Origin: Arenibacter sp. F20364
GTDB lineage: Bacteria; Bacteroidota; Bacteroidia; Flavobacteriales; Flavobacteriaceae
Direction: 5' to 3'
Length of the DNA: 64,000 bases
NCBI RefSeq assembly: GCF_023015905.1
Contig: NZ_JALKBD010000008.1
Span: 62,001-126,000, forward strand
Of the stretch, positions 35,711 through 44,933 are shown piece after piece. Position 1 is the first letter of the stretch; each line of letters starts with the position of its first letter. The notes beneath the pieces were generated by a model. That model worked only from the letters and a program-made list of their open reading frames with translations. It was not told where the DNA came from and made no database searches. The translations under genes were made by a program, and so were the position numbers.

Positions 35711-37570
35711 ATGAAAACAAAAAAACTTACAGTGGCACAAGCCACGATTGCCTATCTAAAGAACCAATACGTAGAACGGGATGGGGTTCAGAACAAATTT
35801 TTTGCCGGTTGTCTTGGTATTTTAGGACATGGGAACGTAGCGGGAATAGGACAGGCCTTGCATCAGAATTTAGACTTTCCATATTATGTGGCAAGGAACG
35901 AACAGGGTATGGTGCATACGGCAGCGGCCTTTGCCAGAGTAAAGAATAGGTTGCAGACTTTTGTCTGTACATCCTCTATAGGCCCCGGAGCTACCAATAT
36001 GCTCACCGGAGCGGCAGCGGCCACCATCAATAGGATTCCTGTCCTCTTGATTCCAGGGGATATATTTGCTACCAGACAGGTGGCCCCGGTACTGCAGCAG
36101 TTGGAATCCAATCTCACCCAAGATATATCCGTCAATGATTGCTTTAAGCCTGTTTCCAAATACTGGGACAGGATCAATAGACCGGAACAATTGATTACAG
36201 CTTTGCCAGAAGTAATGAGGGTACTTACATCCCAGGCCGAAACAGGAACGGTTACCTTGTGCATACCACAGGATGTACAGGCGGAAGCCTATGATTTTCC
36301 CGTGGAAATGTTCCAGAAACGTGTTTGGTATGTGGGCAGGACCATGCCCGACAAAACGCTTTTGTCCAGGGCAATCCAACAAATAAAGGAAAGTAAAAGA
36401 CCCGTAATCATTGCAGGAGGTGGTACTATTTATAGCGATGCCACCGCAATTTTAAAAAAATTGGTCAATAGAACCGGAATCCCCGTTGCCGAAACCTTTG
36501 CGGGAAAAGGCTCTTTGGATTATAGCGAACCTCAGAATTTGGGAGCAGCAGGGGTAACCGGAACCCCTGGGGCCATAGAGATTGCAAAGGAGGCCGACCT
36601 GGTTATAGGGATAGGTACCAGATATAGCGATTTTACTACCATCTCCAAGTCGGCTTTCCAAGACCCCAATGTTCGGTTTATCAATATAAATATTACGGAA
36701 TTCGATTCCTTTAAGCATGGGGCACTGCCATTGGTAGGGGATGCCAAAGCTATATTGGAAACCCTGGACAAGGAACTTTCGAATTATGAAGTAAATGGGG
36801 AATATCGTAAAAAAGTAGAAAATTTTAATAAGAGCTGGGATCAATTTGTAGCGGAAATCTATGCGGAAAAGAATGAGTTGCCTGCGTTTCAAGGGGAGGT
36901 GATAGGAGCGGTAAATTCCTTTTCCAACCCAGAAGATATAGTGCTGTGTGCTGCTGGCAGCCTGCCGGGAGACCTACATAAATTGTGGCGTACCCGAAAC
37001 CCGAAAGGCTTCCATCTGGAATACGGTTATTCCTGTATGGGTTATGAGATTGCCGGTGGCCTAGGTGCTAAAATGGCACGCCCTGATAGCGAAATATATG
37101 TTATGGTGGGCGATGGAAGCTACCTAATGATGTCCCAAGAGATTGTTACATCGATCCAAGAAAAACAGAAAATGACCATTATTCTATTGAACAATGATGG
37201 TTATTCCAGTATTGGAAGTCTGTCCAGTTCTCTTGGAAGCGAAGGCTTTGGGACCTACTACCGATATAGAAATGAGGAGACGGACCAATTGGACGGGGGG
37301 AAGTTGCCCATAGATTATGCCGCCAATGCAGCCAGTATGGGAGCGCATGTTATTAAAGCCTCCAATGTTAAGGAATTGAATACGGCCCTTGAAACGGCCA
37401 AAACCATAGACAAGACTACGGTAATCTATATTGAGGTAGATCGTAAAAAGGCTGTGCCCGGATTTGCCTGGTGGGATGTGGCCGTAGCCGAAGTATCCGA
37501 GAAAGATGCCGTGAAGAATTCATTGAAGACCTCTCTGGAAAATAAAAAGACCCAGAAGTATTACTTATAG
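35711..37570 (+). CDS. iolD: 3D-(3,5/4)-trihydroxycyclohexane-1,2-dione hydrolase
   Basis: Thiamine-diphosphate-dependent enzyme that opens the inositol ring. 619 residues with three ThDP domains. Glu64 in ARNEQGMVH is the cofactor-activating glutamate; the diphosphate/Mg motif is GDGSYLMMSQEI with NNDGYSSIGSL near residues 475-505. FFAGCLGILGHGNVAGIGQAL is the IolD-specific N-terminal signature and distinguishes it from acetolactate synthase. It follows iolC by 11 bp and precedes the transporter by 19 bp. Confidence 0.93.
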   Translation: MKTKKLTVAQATIAYLKNQYVERDGVQNKFFAGCLGILGHGNVAGIGQALHQNLDFPYYVARNEQGMVHTAAAFARVKNRLQTFVCTSSIGPGATNMLTGAAAATINRIPVLLIPGDIFATRQVAPVLQQLESNLTQDISVNDCFKPVSKYWDRINRPEQLITALPEVMRVLTSQAETGTVTLCIPQDVQAEAYDFPVEMFQKRVWYVGRTMPDKTLLSRAIQQIKESKRPVIIAGGGTIYSDATAILKKLVNRTGIPVAETFAGKGSLDYSEPQNLGAAGVTGTPGAIEIAKEADLVIGIGTRYSDFTTISKSAFQDPNVRFININITEFDSFKHGALPLVGDAKAILETLDKELSNYEVNGEYRKKVENFNKSWDQFVAEIYAEKNELPAFQGEVIGAVNSFSNPEDIVLCAAGSLPGDLHKLWRTRNPKGFHLEYGYSCMGYEIAGGLGAKMARPDSEIYVMVGDGSYLMMSQEIVTSIQEKQKMTIILLNNDGYSSIGSLSSSLGSEGFGTYYRYRNEETDQLDGGKLPIDYAANAASMGAHVIKASNVKELNTALETAKTIDKTTVIYIEVDRKKAVPGFAWWDVAVAEVSEKDAVKNSLKTSLENKKTQKYYL

Positions 37571-37589
37571 ACCATAACCAACCAAACTT

Positions 37590-39188
37590 ATGAATTCTGA
37601 CATCATCATTATTTTAACTTCGTTCCTGATTTTTACGGGAGGGGTTGCATTTTTCACATGGTACAGTCTTAGAAAAACAAACTTAACATCCTCCGATGGC
37701 TATTTCTTGGGAGGTAGAAGTCTTACCGGAATCGTTATTGCAGGTTCCATGTTATTGACAAACATTTCCTCGGAACACCTTATTGGGATGAACGGTAATT
37801 CCTATGTAAATGGTTTTATCGTTATTGCCTGGGAAGTTACTTCCTCGATAGCACTGGTAATTGCGGCCATTTTCTTTGTCCCCAAGTATTTGAAAATGGG
37901 ATTGACCACCATACCCCAATTTTTGGAAAATAGATTTGATGGGATGACCAGGACTATGGTAGCCGCCATTTTAATATTTTCATTTGTAGTTACCCTGCTA
38001 CCGATCGTGTTGTATTCCGGGGCAATAGGTATTGAAAGCTTATTTGGGGTTTCAGAACTATTGGGGATAGATAAGACAGAAGGCCTATGGGTGACCGTTG
38101 TAATTATTGGGGTGATAGGGTCCATATATGCCATCTTTGGAGGTCTAAAGGCCGTGGCCTATTCTGATACCATTAATGGATTTGGACTTCTGCTCGGTGG
38201 CTTGTTGATACCGATATTGGCTTTGATGGCCATTGGCGACAATAATATTGTGGACGGCTTGGTAAAGGTGTACAAATACGCTCCTGAGAAATTCAATGTA
38301 GTTGGTGCTAGGGATTCTGTCTTGCCATTCGAAGTCTTGTTTACGGGCTTGATCATCAATCAGCTCTATTTCTGGGGGATGAACCAAACCATAATCCAAA
38401 GGGCTTTGGGGGCGAAAAATTTGAAGGAAGCCCAAAAAGGACTTCTAATAACTGGACTTTGTAAGATATTGATTCCCTTGATCATTGTTCTGCCAGGAGT
38501 TATTTGTTATTATTATTTTCAGGATACCTTTTTTGACCAACAGGACACGGTGTATCCCCAACTGGTAAAAAAAGTACTGCCGATTTGGTTGATAGGGTTT
38601 TTTGCAGCCGTAATCATGGGTGCAGTACTGAGCACCTTTAATTCGGTATTGAACTCTGTGGCTACTTTATTCAGTATGGATATTTATAAAAAGCACATTG
38701 CCAAGAATGTCAGTGATACCAAGCTGGTGAAGATAGGAAAGGTTACCTCGGCGATTTTGGCGGTAGCGGCCATCTTTGCAGCCCCCATGGTGGCCAATGC
38801 TTCGGACGGATTGTATCAATTGCTGCAGGAGCTTAACGGGATATTTTTTATTCCTATTGCCTCCATTTTGTTGGCAGGCTTCTTTATGAAAAGAGTTTCG
38901 GCAATGGGTGCTAAAGTGGCCCTGATATTTGGACTTTGTTTTTATATTTTTATGACCTGGGGCTATACTGGCCACGGTATTCATTTTGTGCATTTATGGG
39001 GAATTGAGTTCTTGCTGAATGTAGCCATAATGTATTCGGTATCTTACTTTTATCCGAATAGTAACCAGTATGAAATTACCGATGTTGGCGCTGTCAACCT
39101 GAAGACTTGGAAGTATACCATACCCATGTCCATTGGTTTATGCGCTGTTACAGTACTAATCTATATTTTGCTCTGGAACAACCAGTAG
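37590..39188 (+). CDS. SSS-family sodium/solute symporter, probable myo-inositol transporter
   Basis: Sodium-coupled inner-membrane symporter of 532 residues and about 14 membrane spans. DGYFLGGRSLTGIVIAGSMLLTNISSEHLIG is the usual first SSS block (SGLT branch), followed by GGLKAVAYSDTINGFGLLLGG and the sodium-site region GAVLSTFNSVLNSVATLFSMDIYKK. It sits inside the iol operon between iolD and iolA, so the cargo is almost surely inositol or an inosose. It belongs to the same superfamily as the transporter half of the sialic-acid fusion protein at 10976 but has no propeller domain. Confidence 0.88.
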   Translation: MNSDIIIILTSFLIFTGGVAFFTWYSLRKTNLTSSDGYFLGGRSLTGIVIAGSMLLTNISSEHLIGMNGNSYVNGFIVIAWEVTSSIALVIAAIFFVPKYLKMGLTTIPQFLENRFDGMTRTMVAAILIFSFVVTLLPIVLYSGAIGIESLFGVSELLGIDKTEGLWVTVVIIGVIGSIYAIFGGLKAVAYSDTINGFGLLLGGLLIPILALMAIGDNNIVDGLVKVYKYAPEKFNVVGARDSVLPFEVLFTGLIINQLYFWGMNQTIIQRALGAKNLKEAQKGLLITGLCKILIPLIIVLPGVICYYYFQDTFFDQQDTVYPQLVKKVLPIWLIGFFAAVIMGAVLSTFNSVLNSVATLFSMDIYKKHIAKNVSDTKLVKIGKVTSAILAVAAIFAAPMVANASDGLYQLLQELNGIFFIPIASILLAGFFMKRVSAMGAKVALIFGLCFYIFMTWGYTGHGIHFVHLWGIEFLLNVAIMYSVSYFYPNSNQYEITDVGAVNLKTWKYTIPMSIGLCAVTVLIYILLWNNQ

Positions 39189-39222
39189 CACTACCATGAT
39201 CAATAATATTAAATAATAAAAA

Positions 39223-40698
39223 ATGGAAATTTTAAAAAATTATATCGATGGTGCTTGGACCCCAAGCACATCCAACGAAACAATAGATATTGTAAACCCG
39301 GCCACCCAGGAAATCTTGGCCAAGGTGCCTTTTGGAAAGGATACCCAAAAGGATGTTGATTTGGCAGTAACTTCGGCCTCCAAAGCTTATCTTGAATGGA
39401 GTAAGGTTCCTGTACTTAAAAGGGTTCAGGTGCTATATCGCTTAAAGGCCCTTATGGAGGAGAATACCGAAATTCTTGCCGAAATTATCACCAATGAGTC
39501 CGGGAAAACATATGGGGAATCCGTAGGGGAAATCCAAAGGGCAATAGAAAATATCGAAGTTGCCTGTGGTACTCCTATGTTAATGGCGGGCGATGTTATT
39601 GAGGATATTGCTAGTGGAATAGACGAGATGATGATTAGGCAGCCCATTGGGGTGGCGGCCTGTATTACGCCTTTCAACTTTCCTAGCATGATCGTTTTTT
39701 GGTTCTTGCCCTATGCCATTGCCACAGGTAATGCCTTTGTAGTGAAGCCATCTGAGAAGGTACCCATGACCATGATGAAGATTTTTGAGTTTTTGGACCA
39801 ATTGGATATTCCAAAGGGACTGGTTAGCCTTGTGCACGGCGGTAAGGATTCCGTAGACGCAATCTTGGAGCACCCCTCCATAAAAGCGGTGAGCTTTGTG
39901 GGCAGTACTCCTGTAGCCAGATATATTTATTCCAAGGGTACCGCCAATGGTAAGAGGGTACAGGCTCAAGGAGGAGCCAAGAATCCAGTAGTGGTGCTGC
40001 CGGATGCGGATATTGAGATGTCCACCAAAATCATTGCTGACTCCGTTTATGGTTGTGCAGGACAAAGGTGTTTGGCTGCCTCTACGATCATTACTGTGGA
40101 TGACCAAAAAAGACAGATAAAGGATGCCCTTTATGAAACGGTTAAATCCCGAACTACCGGTTATGGTCTCGACAGGGAGGTAAATATGGGGCCTGTAATT
40201 ACTCCGGAGAGTAAGATGAGAATAACAGGATTGATCCAGAAAGGAATAGATGAGGGTGCCAAAGTGCTTCTGGATGGGAGAAATACTTCCATTGCAGGGT
40301 ATGAGAAAGGAAACTTCCTAAACCCTACAATTTTGGAGAATGTTGCCTTGGATAAGGAGCTTATTAGGACGGAGATTTTTGGTCCTGTGATGAGTCTGAT
40401 ATCCATGAAAAATATAGATGAAGCCCTAAAATTTGTCAATAGTGGCAATTATGGGAATATGGCCTGTTTATTTACGGGTAGTGGTGCCAATGCACGACGG
40501 TTTAGAAATGAGGCCGATGCCGGAAATATTGGAATCAATATAGGGGTCGCGGCACCAATGGCCCAGTTCCCATTTAGTGGTTGGAAGGATAGCTTCTTTG
40601 GCGACCTGCACGGGCAGGGCAAACATGCTATCGAATTCTTTACGCAGACCAAGGTAATTATTGAGAGATGGCCGAATATTTGGTCAAGAAAATTTTAA
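39223..40698 (+). CDS. iolA: CoA-acylating malonate/methylmalonate-semialdehyde dehydrogenase
   Basis: Oxidises malonate semialdehyde, the iolJ product, to acetyl-CoA with loss of CO2. 491 residues. Catalytic Cys283 lies in AGQRCLAAS. The usual ALDH glutamate motif LELGG is replaced by AQGGAKNP (248-254), the mark of CoA-acylating members that lack the general base. PFNFPSMIVFWFLPYAIATGN and GNIGINIGVAAPMAQFPFSGWKDS are MmsA/IolA hallmarks. It ends with the NAD fold intact and lies 34 bp after the transporter gene. Confidence 0.93.
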   Translation: MEILKNYIDGAWTPSTSNETIDIVNPATQEILAKVPFGKDTQKDVDLAVTSASKAYLEWSKVPVLKRVQVLYRLKALMEENTEILAEIITNESGKTYGESVGEIQRAIENIEVACGTPMLMAGDVIEDIASGIDEMMIRQPIGVAACITPFNFPSMIVFWFLPYAIATGNAFVVKPSEKVPMTMMKIFEFLDQLDIPKGLVSLVHGGKDSVDAILEHPSIKAVSFVGSTPVARYIYSKGTANGKRVQAQGGAKNPVVVLPDADIEMSTKIIADSVYGCAGQRCLAASTIITVDDQKRQIKDALYETVKSRTTGYGLDREVNMGPVITPESKMRITGLIQKGIDEGAKVLLDGRNTSIAGYEKGNFLNPTILENVALDKELIRTEIFGPVMSLISMKNIDEALKFVNSGNYGNMACLFTGSGANARRFRNEADAGNIGINIGVAAPMAQFPFSGWKDSFFGDLHGQGKHAIEFFTQTKVIIERWPNIWSRKF

Positions 40699-40710
40699 TG
40701 AAATTATAAA

Positions 40711-41616
40711 ATGATGAAAATCGCAAATGCTCCATGCTCATGGGGCGCCTTGGAATTTGACCTGGAAGAAAAATCCGAAGAGATAGGATTTGAACAGGTG
40801 CTGGACGAAATAAAGGAAACCGGATATATAGGCACGGAGTTAGGGGACTGGGGCTATATGCCTACTACTCCCAGTCTACTCAAAGTGGAATTGGATAAAA
40901 GGCATTTGGATCTTTTGGGTGCTTTTGTTCCCGTAGCTTTGGCCAAAGCTGCCAACCATGATGCAGGTGTTGTTTCTGCCTTAAAAGTAGCGGAACTTAT
41001 GTTCAATGCCGGCTACACGAATTCTTTTATTGTTTTGGCAGATGACAATGGTTCCGTTCCCGAACGCACTAAAAATGCGGGAAGAATTACTCCTGCTATG
41101 GGACTCTCGGAAGAACAGTGGAAAGTATATGCCGCAGGTGCAGAAAGGATAGCGAAGGCAGTGAAGGATGCCTACGGTATAAGGACGGTATTTCATCATC
41201 ACTGTGCCGGATATGTAGAAACCCCTGAAGAAATAGATAAACTCATGGCCCTGACCGATACGGAATTGTTGGGATTGTGTTTGGATATGGGACATTATGC
41301 CTTTGGAGGAGGTGATCCTGTAAAGGCCCTGAAAAAGTATGGCAAAAGAATTTGGCATGTGCATTTTAAGGATTATAGTCCTAAAGCGGCCAAAGCGTCC
41401 CGGGAGGCCAACGGGGATTATTTTGATGCTATTAAAAGGGGGGTATTCTGCGAACTAGGAAAAGGTGCGGTAGATTTTCAATCCATTGTAAAGATACTGG
41501 AAGAAATGAAATATAACGATTGGATAGTAGTGGAGCAGGACATTCTACCGGGCATGGGAAATCCCAAAATATGTGCACAGGCCAATAGGGATTACATAAA
41601 ATCCTTAGGGTTATAG
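40711..41616 (+). CDS. iolE: Inosose dehydratase (xylose-isomerase-like TIM barrel)
   Basis: Dehydrates scyllo-inosose to 3D-(3,5/4)-trihydroxycyclohexane-1,2-dione, the substrate of IolD. 301 residues, AP-endonuclease-2/TIM-barrel fold. IANAPCSWGALEF opens the first strand; metal-site residues lie in FHHHCAGYVETPEEID (near 152-167), CLDMGHYAFGGGDP (near 190) and IWHVHFKDYS (near 213), followed by ELGKGAVDF and VVEQD. This set is typical of IolE rather than the isomerase IolI. The start may be either of two adjacent ATG codons (40711 or 40714). Confidence 0.87.
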   Translation: MMKIANAPCSWGALEFDLEEKSEEIGFEQVLDEIKETGYIGTELGDWGYMPTTPSLLKVELDKRHLDLLGAFVPVALAKAANHDAGVVSALKVAELMFNAGYTNSFIVLADDNGSVPERTKNAGRITPAMGLSEEQWKVYAAGAERIAKAVKDAYGIRTVFHHHCAGYVETPEEIDKLMALTDTELLGLCLDMGHYAFGGGDPVKALKKYGKRIWHVHFKDYSPKAAKASREANGDYFDAIKRGVFCELGKGAVDFQSIVKILEEMKYNDWIVVEQDILPGMGNPKICAQANRDYIKSLGL

Positions 41617-41659
41617 ACAAATCAAAGTTTACGAAACAATTTTAAAGAAATATACATCA

Positions 41660-42670
41660 ATGACTAAAGTTAAATTCGCGGTAGCAGGGTTGGGAAGGAT
41701 AGGAAAGATCCATTTGGAAAACCTGCTGCAGATGGAAAATGTGGAAGTGGTGGCTGTAATGGATCCTATGGAGGAATGCCGGAAATATGCAAGGGAAAAG
41801 AAAATACCCAACATAACCAACACCTACGAGGAGCTATTGATGGTGGCCCCTTTCGATGCGGTGGTCATCTGTTCCCCTACCGATACCCATGCCAATTATG
41901 TTGAAATGGCGGCGAAAGCTGGGTTACAGGTTTTTTGTGAGAAACCTTTGGATTTATCCATGCAGCGGGTAGTTGAGGTTTTAAAAGTGGTCAAGGAAGC
42001 TGATATTAAGTTGATGTTGGGTTTTAATCGCCGATTCGATAAGGAGTTTAGAAAAGTTCATGAATTGGTAAAGCAGGGTGCCGTAGGGCAGCCCCACTTG
42101 GTAAAAATAACCAGTCGGGATCCGGGAGCGCCACCGGTAAGCTATATTAAACAATCTGGAGGTCTATTTTTAGATATGACCATACACGACTTTGATATGG
42201 CCAGATTTGTAGTGGGCAAGGAAATCGAAGAGGTCTATGCCAAAGGAGCAGTCCTTGTGGATCCAGCTATAGGCGAGGCAGGGGATATAGATACTGCTGT
42301 GGTTACCTTGACCTATACGGACGGTACCATGGCCGTTATAGACAATAGTAGGGAAGCCGCTTATGGCTATGACCAAAGAATAGAGGTGTTCGGATCCAAA
42401 GGAATGGCACAGGCAGACAATAATTATGAAGATTCACATAGGTTGTATACCCATAAAGGAATCCAAGGTTCACTACCGTTGCACTTTTTTTTGGAAAGAT
42501 ACGCCGAGGCCTATAAAACCGAAATGTCGAGTTTTGTGAAGAGTTTGAAGAATGGGGATGCCGTTGCGGTGGACGGTATAGATGGATTAAAGTCCCTGCA
42601 AATTGGCCTAGCGGCCATAAAATCATTAAAAGAAAAAAGACCTGTAAAAATTGAGGATATAGGGAATTAG
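41660..42670 (+). CDS. iolG: Inositol 2-dehydrogenase (Gfo/Idh/MocA family)
   Basis: NAD-dependent oxidation of myo-inositol to scyllo-inosose, the entry step. 336 residues. Rossmann motif AGLGRIGKIHLENL at 9-22, catalytic lysine Lys95 in FCEKPLDLS, and Asp172 and His176 in LDMTIHDFDMAR; this Lys-Asp-His set agrees with Bacillus subtilis IolG. It is the last gene of the operon, so the first enzyme of the pathway is encoded last. A weak GC-poor hairpin follows (42670-42712) before a 294-bp spacer. Related dehydrogenases act on other sugars, but the operon fixes the role. Confidence 0.92.
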   Translation: MTKVKFAVAGLGRIGKIHLENLLQMENVEVVAVMDPMEECRKYAREKKIPNITNTYEELLMVAPFDAVVICSPTDTHANYVEMAAKAGLQVFCEKPLDLSMQRVVEVLKVVKEADIKLMLGFNRRFDKEFRKVHELVKQGAVGQPHLVKITSRDPGAPPVSYIKQSGGLFLDMTIHDFDMARFVVGKEIEEVYAKGAVLVDPAIGEAGDIDTAVVTLTYTDGTMAVIDNSREAAYGYDQRIEVFGSKGMAQADNNYEDSHRLYTHKGIQGSLPLHFFLERYAEAYKTEMSSFVKSLKNGDAVAVDGIDGLKSLQIGLAAIKSLKEKRPVKIEDIGN

Positions 42671-42964
42671 CCTCTGTAAAATTCCGAAAATCTAAAATCA
42701 AATTTTATAGGCATAGTAAAGAAATTTGATTCTTGGTTAAATTGTAATTTTTTGTTAAATTGGGGTGAATTTGTTTTGTCAATGGTAGGGGATGTTGTTG
42801 GGAAAGGGAAACAAATTAGATGACATGTATTATAGATATAGAATGATCATAGTGGTGGCGATGAAGATTTAATAGAATCTATGGGCCATGTGATAAATAG
42901 ATGATTCTGTCTAGTGTCTAGGTAATTAAATTGATCTATCCGGATATTTAAACCTATTTATAAG

Positions 42965-43546
42965 TTGAAAAAAGGTCAGCCCAATATCAACAATGAATTT
43001 TTTCTTTCCCTATTGGAAAAGGGAGAGAAATGTGCATTTGAGACCTTGTTCAGACTCTACTATACCAAATTGGTAAATATAGCCAAAGGTTATCTAGTGT
43101 ATCATCAGGAGGCCGAGAACATTGTCCAGAGTGTATTTCTGAAATTATGGGAAAATAAAGGGTCTCTAAAGGAGGTTACCAATATTAATAACTACTTGTA
43201 TACCATGACCAAGAATTCTTGCTTGGACCAATTGAAGCACGAAAAGGTTAAGAGGAACTACATAGATAATAGTTATCGCATAAAATCCGAAATTCAATAT
43301 AAATTTATTCAAGATGAAGCAGCCTCCCTGTTACTTGAAAACGAATTGGAAAGCAAAATTATTCATAGTATAGAATTACTACCTGAAAAATGCAAAAATA
43401 TTTTCAAGAAGAGCCGACTAGAGGGCTTGAAGCATAGTGAAATAGCAGCACAGATGGGTGTTTCCCACAAAACGGTAGATAACCATATTGCCACTGCCCT
43501 GAGGCATATGAGGTTTCATTTAAGGGAATTTATCTCAATTTCATAA
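42965..43546 (+). CDS. ECF-type RNA polymerase sigma factor (FecI-like)
   Basis: 193 residues. Region 2 is AFETLFRLYYTKLVNIAKGYLV with ENIVQSVFLKLWENKGSL, and region 4 is LPEKCKNIFKKSRLEGLKHSEIAAQMGVSHKTVDNHI. A stop lies upstream in frame (42932) and there is no ATG before the conserved part, so the start is the TTG at 42965 (MKKGQPNINNEF), an uncommon start codon. It is followed after 60 bp by a FecR anti-sigma gene and then an STN-type SusC, the standard trans-envelope signalling cassette of Bacteroidota. It should activate the SusC/SusD pair when substrate binds outside. Confidence 0.92.
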   Translation: MKKGQPNINNEFFLSLLEKGEKCAFETLFRLYYTKLVNIAKGYLVYHQEAENIVQSVFLKLWENKGSLKEVTNINNYLYTMTKNSCLDQLKHEKVKRNYIDNSYRIKSEIQYKFIQDEAASLLLENELESKIIHSIELLPEKCKNIFKKSRLEGLKHSEIAAQMGVSHKTVDNHIATALRHMRFHLREFISIS

Positions 43547-43606
43547 TAAATTTATTATCCAGCACTAGGTGTAAATCTTTTCTAAATCGTCTATAAAGGG
43601 TAACAC

Positions 43607-44755
43607 ATGACGATGCTAGATCAAAAAATATACAAATACTTAAGGGGTACTGCAACTTCAAAGGAGGAAAAGGAAGTTCAGGACTGGATTGTTTCTTCGG
43701 ATCAAAATGCGAAAAGATTCTTTGAGATCAAGGCCAAATATGTGGCATCCACCTTGGATGAAACGGATGTAGATTTAGATCCCTCCTTCCAAGGTATTGT
43801 CAATGCCCAAAAAACAACCTCCAGAAATGGACGTCGTCTTCCACTTGCTATTTTGAAATCGGCTGCTATTTTAACAATTCTTGTAGGGCTAGGTTTTATA
43901 TTTAGGAATACTATTGTTGATTCCCGTACTGCACCAGTTATTCCTGGTGATGCCATTATATTACAGTTGGAAAATGGAAATATTGAGGTAATCTCAGAAG
44001 GGGGAGAGGCCAAGGTTGTAGATTCTGAAGGCAATGTATTGGGGGCCCAACAAGGGGCACAGTTAGTCTATAAGAACAATGGGACTTCAAAAGAGGAGAT
44101 AACCTACAATACGCTCACGGTTCCCTATGGTAAGAGATTTGATCTGTTGCTTTCCGATGGAACCCAGATAACTCTTAATTCTGGAACATCCCTCAAATAT
44201 CCAGTACAATTCTTAAAAACAAAAAACAGGCAGGTTTTTCTGGATGGGGAAGCTTTTTTTAATGTAGCCAAGGATTCGTTAAATCCCTTTATAGTAAATA
44301 CCAATGGACTTAATGTGCGTGTTTTGGGGACAAAATTTAATTTATCCTCCTATCCGGAAGATCAATATGTCAATACTACGCTTGTAGAGGGGTCGGTTTC
44401 TGTTTACAATAAACAGGACACTTTTGATTCTTCCAATGCTTCTTTATTGGAACCTGGATTTAAAGCGGAATGGAACAAATACAATAAACAGATTTTAGTC
44501 GAAGAGGCTGATATAGCCATGCATACCGATTGGTTGAACGGGAAAATCATTTTGAGACATGTTCCCTTTAAGAACATAGTAAAGAAATTGGAACGGCACT
44601 ATAATGTGGAGATCGTGAACAATAATCCCGAACTTGATGAAGAATTGTTTACGGCAAGTTTTGATGTTGAAACCATTGACCAAGTGTTTAAAACCTTTAA
44701 CCTCACCTATGAAATGAATTATAAGATCAACGACAGACAAATAATTATCAACTAA
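43607..44755 (+). CDS. FecR-family anti-sigma factor
   Basis: 382-residue inner-membrane anti-sigma factor. The N-terminal 80 residues (IYKYLRGTATSKEEKEVQDWI) form the cytoplasmic sigma-binding part, residues about 82-105 are the membrane span (LPLAILKSAAILTILVGLGFIF), and the periplasmic FecR domain follows (TVPYGKRFDLLLSDGTQITL, RQVFLDGEAFFNVAKD, GLNVRVLGTKFNLSSY). The C-terminal DUF4974 part (VPFKNIVKKLERHYNVEIV) contacts the STN domain of the partner SusC. It lies between the sigma factor and the SusC gene, separated from the latter by 178 bp that hold a minus-strand terminator. Confidence 0.92.
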   Translation: MTMLDQKIYKYLRGTATSKEEKEVQDWIVSSDQNAKRFFEIKAKYVASTLDETDVDLDPSFQGIVNAQKTTSRNGRRLPLAILKSAAILTILVGLGFIFRNTIVDSRTAPVIPGDAIILQLENGNIEVISEGGEAKVVDSEGNVLGAQQGAQLVYKNNGTSKEEITYNTLTVPYGKRFDLLLSDGTQITLNSGTSLKYPVQFLKTKNRQVFLDGEAFFNVAKDSLNPFIVNTNGLNVRVLGTKFNLSSYPEDQYVNTTLVEGSVSVYNKQDTFDSSNASLLEPGFKAEWNKYNKQILVEEADIAMHTDWLNGKIILRHVPFKNIVKKLERHYNVEIVNNNPELDEELFTASFDVETIDQVFKTFNLTYEMNYKINDRQIIIN

Positions 44756-44850
44756 CTAACAAACAAAACAACTGCCAATGAATTAGACTTTCTAAAATTT
44801 AAATGGATCACAAATATTTTGCAAGCACTTAAATTGTAAGGTATAAAAGC

Positions 44851-44886
44851 AAAAAAAAAATCGGAAAGTGCGCCAACACTTCCCGA
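44851..44886 (-). terminator. Strong minus-strand terminator in the SusC leader (antisense RNA end)
   Basis: Read on the minus strand, TCGGGAAGTG pairs with CACTTTCCGA (10 bp, one G-U pair) around the loop TTGGCG, then ten consecutive T. On the plus strand the T-run becomes a preceding A-run and one pair is lost, so only the minus direction works. No minus-strand gene lies upstream; a transcript starting in or just before the 5' end of the susC gene would end here. Confidence 0.7.
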
Positions 44887-44933
44887 TGAAATGTGATTAA
44901 ATGAATTAACCACGTAAAAAACACTACAAAAAT

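Noticed and set aside
35870-36382. 170-codon minus-strand open frame
   Set aside because: Antisense to iolD, overlapped by yet another antisense frame (35884-36264); both are shadows.
39580-40107. 175-codon minus-strand open frame
   Set aside because: Antisense to iolA across its catalytic region; no domain seen.
42670-42712. Possible terminator after iolG
   Set aside because: TAAAATT/AATTTTA with outer GCC/GGC can pair, but the stem is interrupted and no T-run follows; too weak to call.
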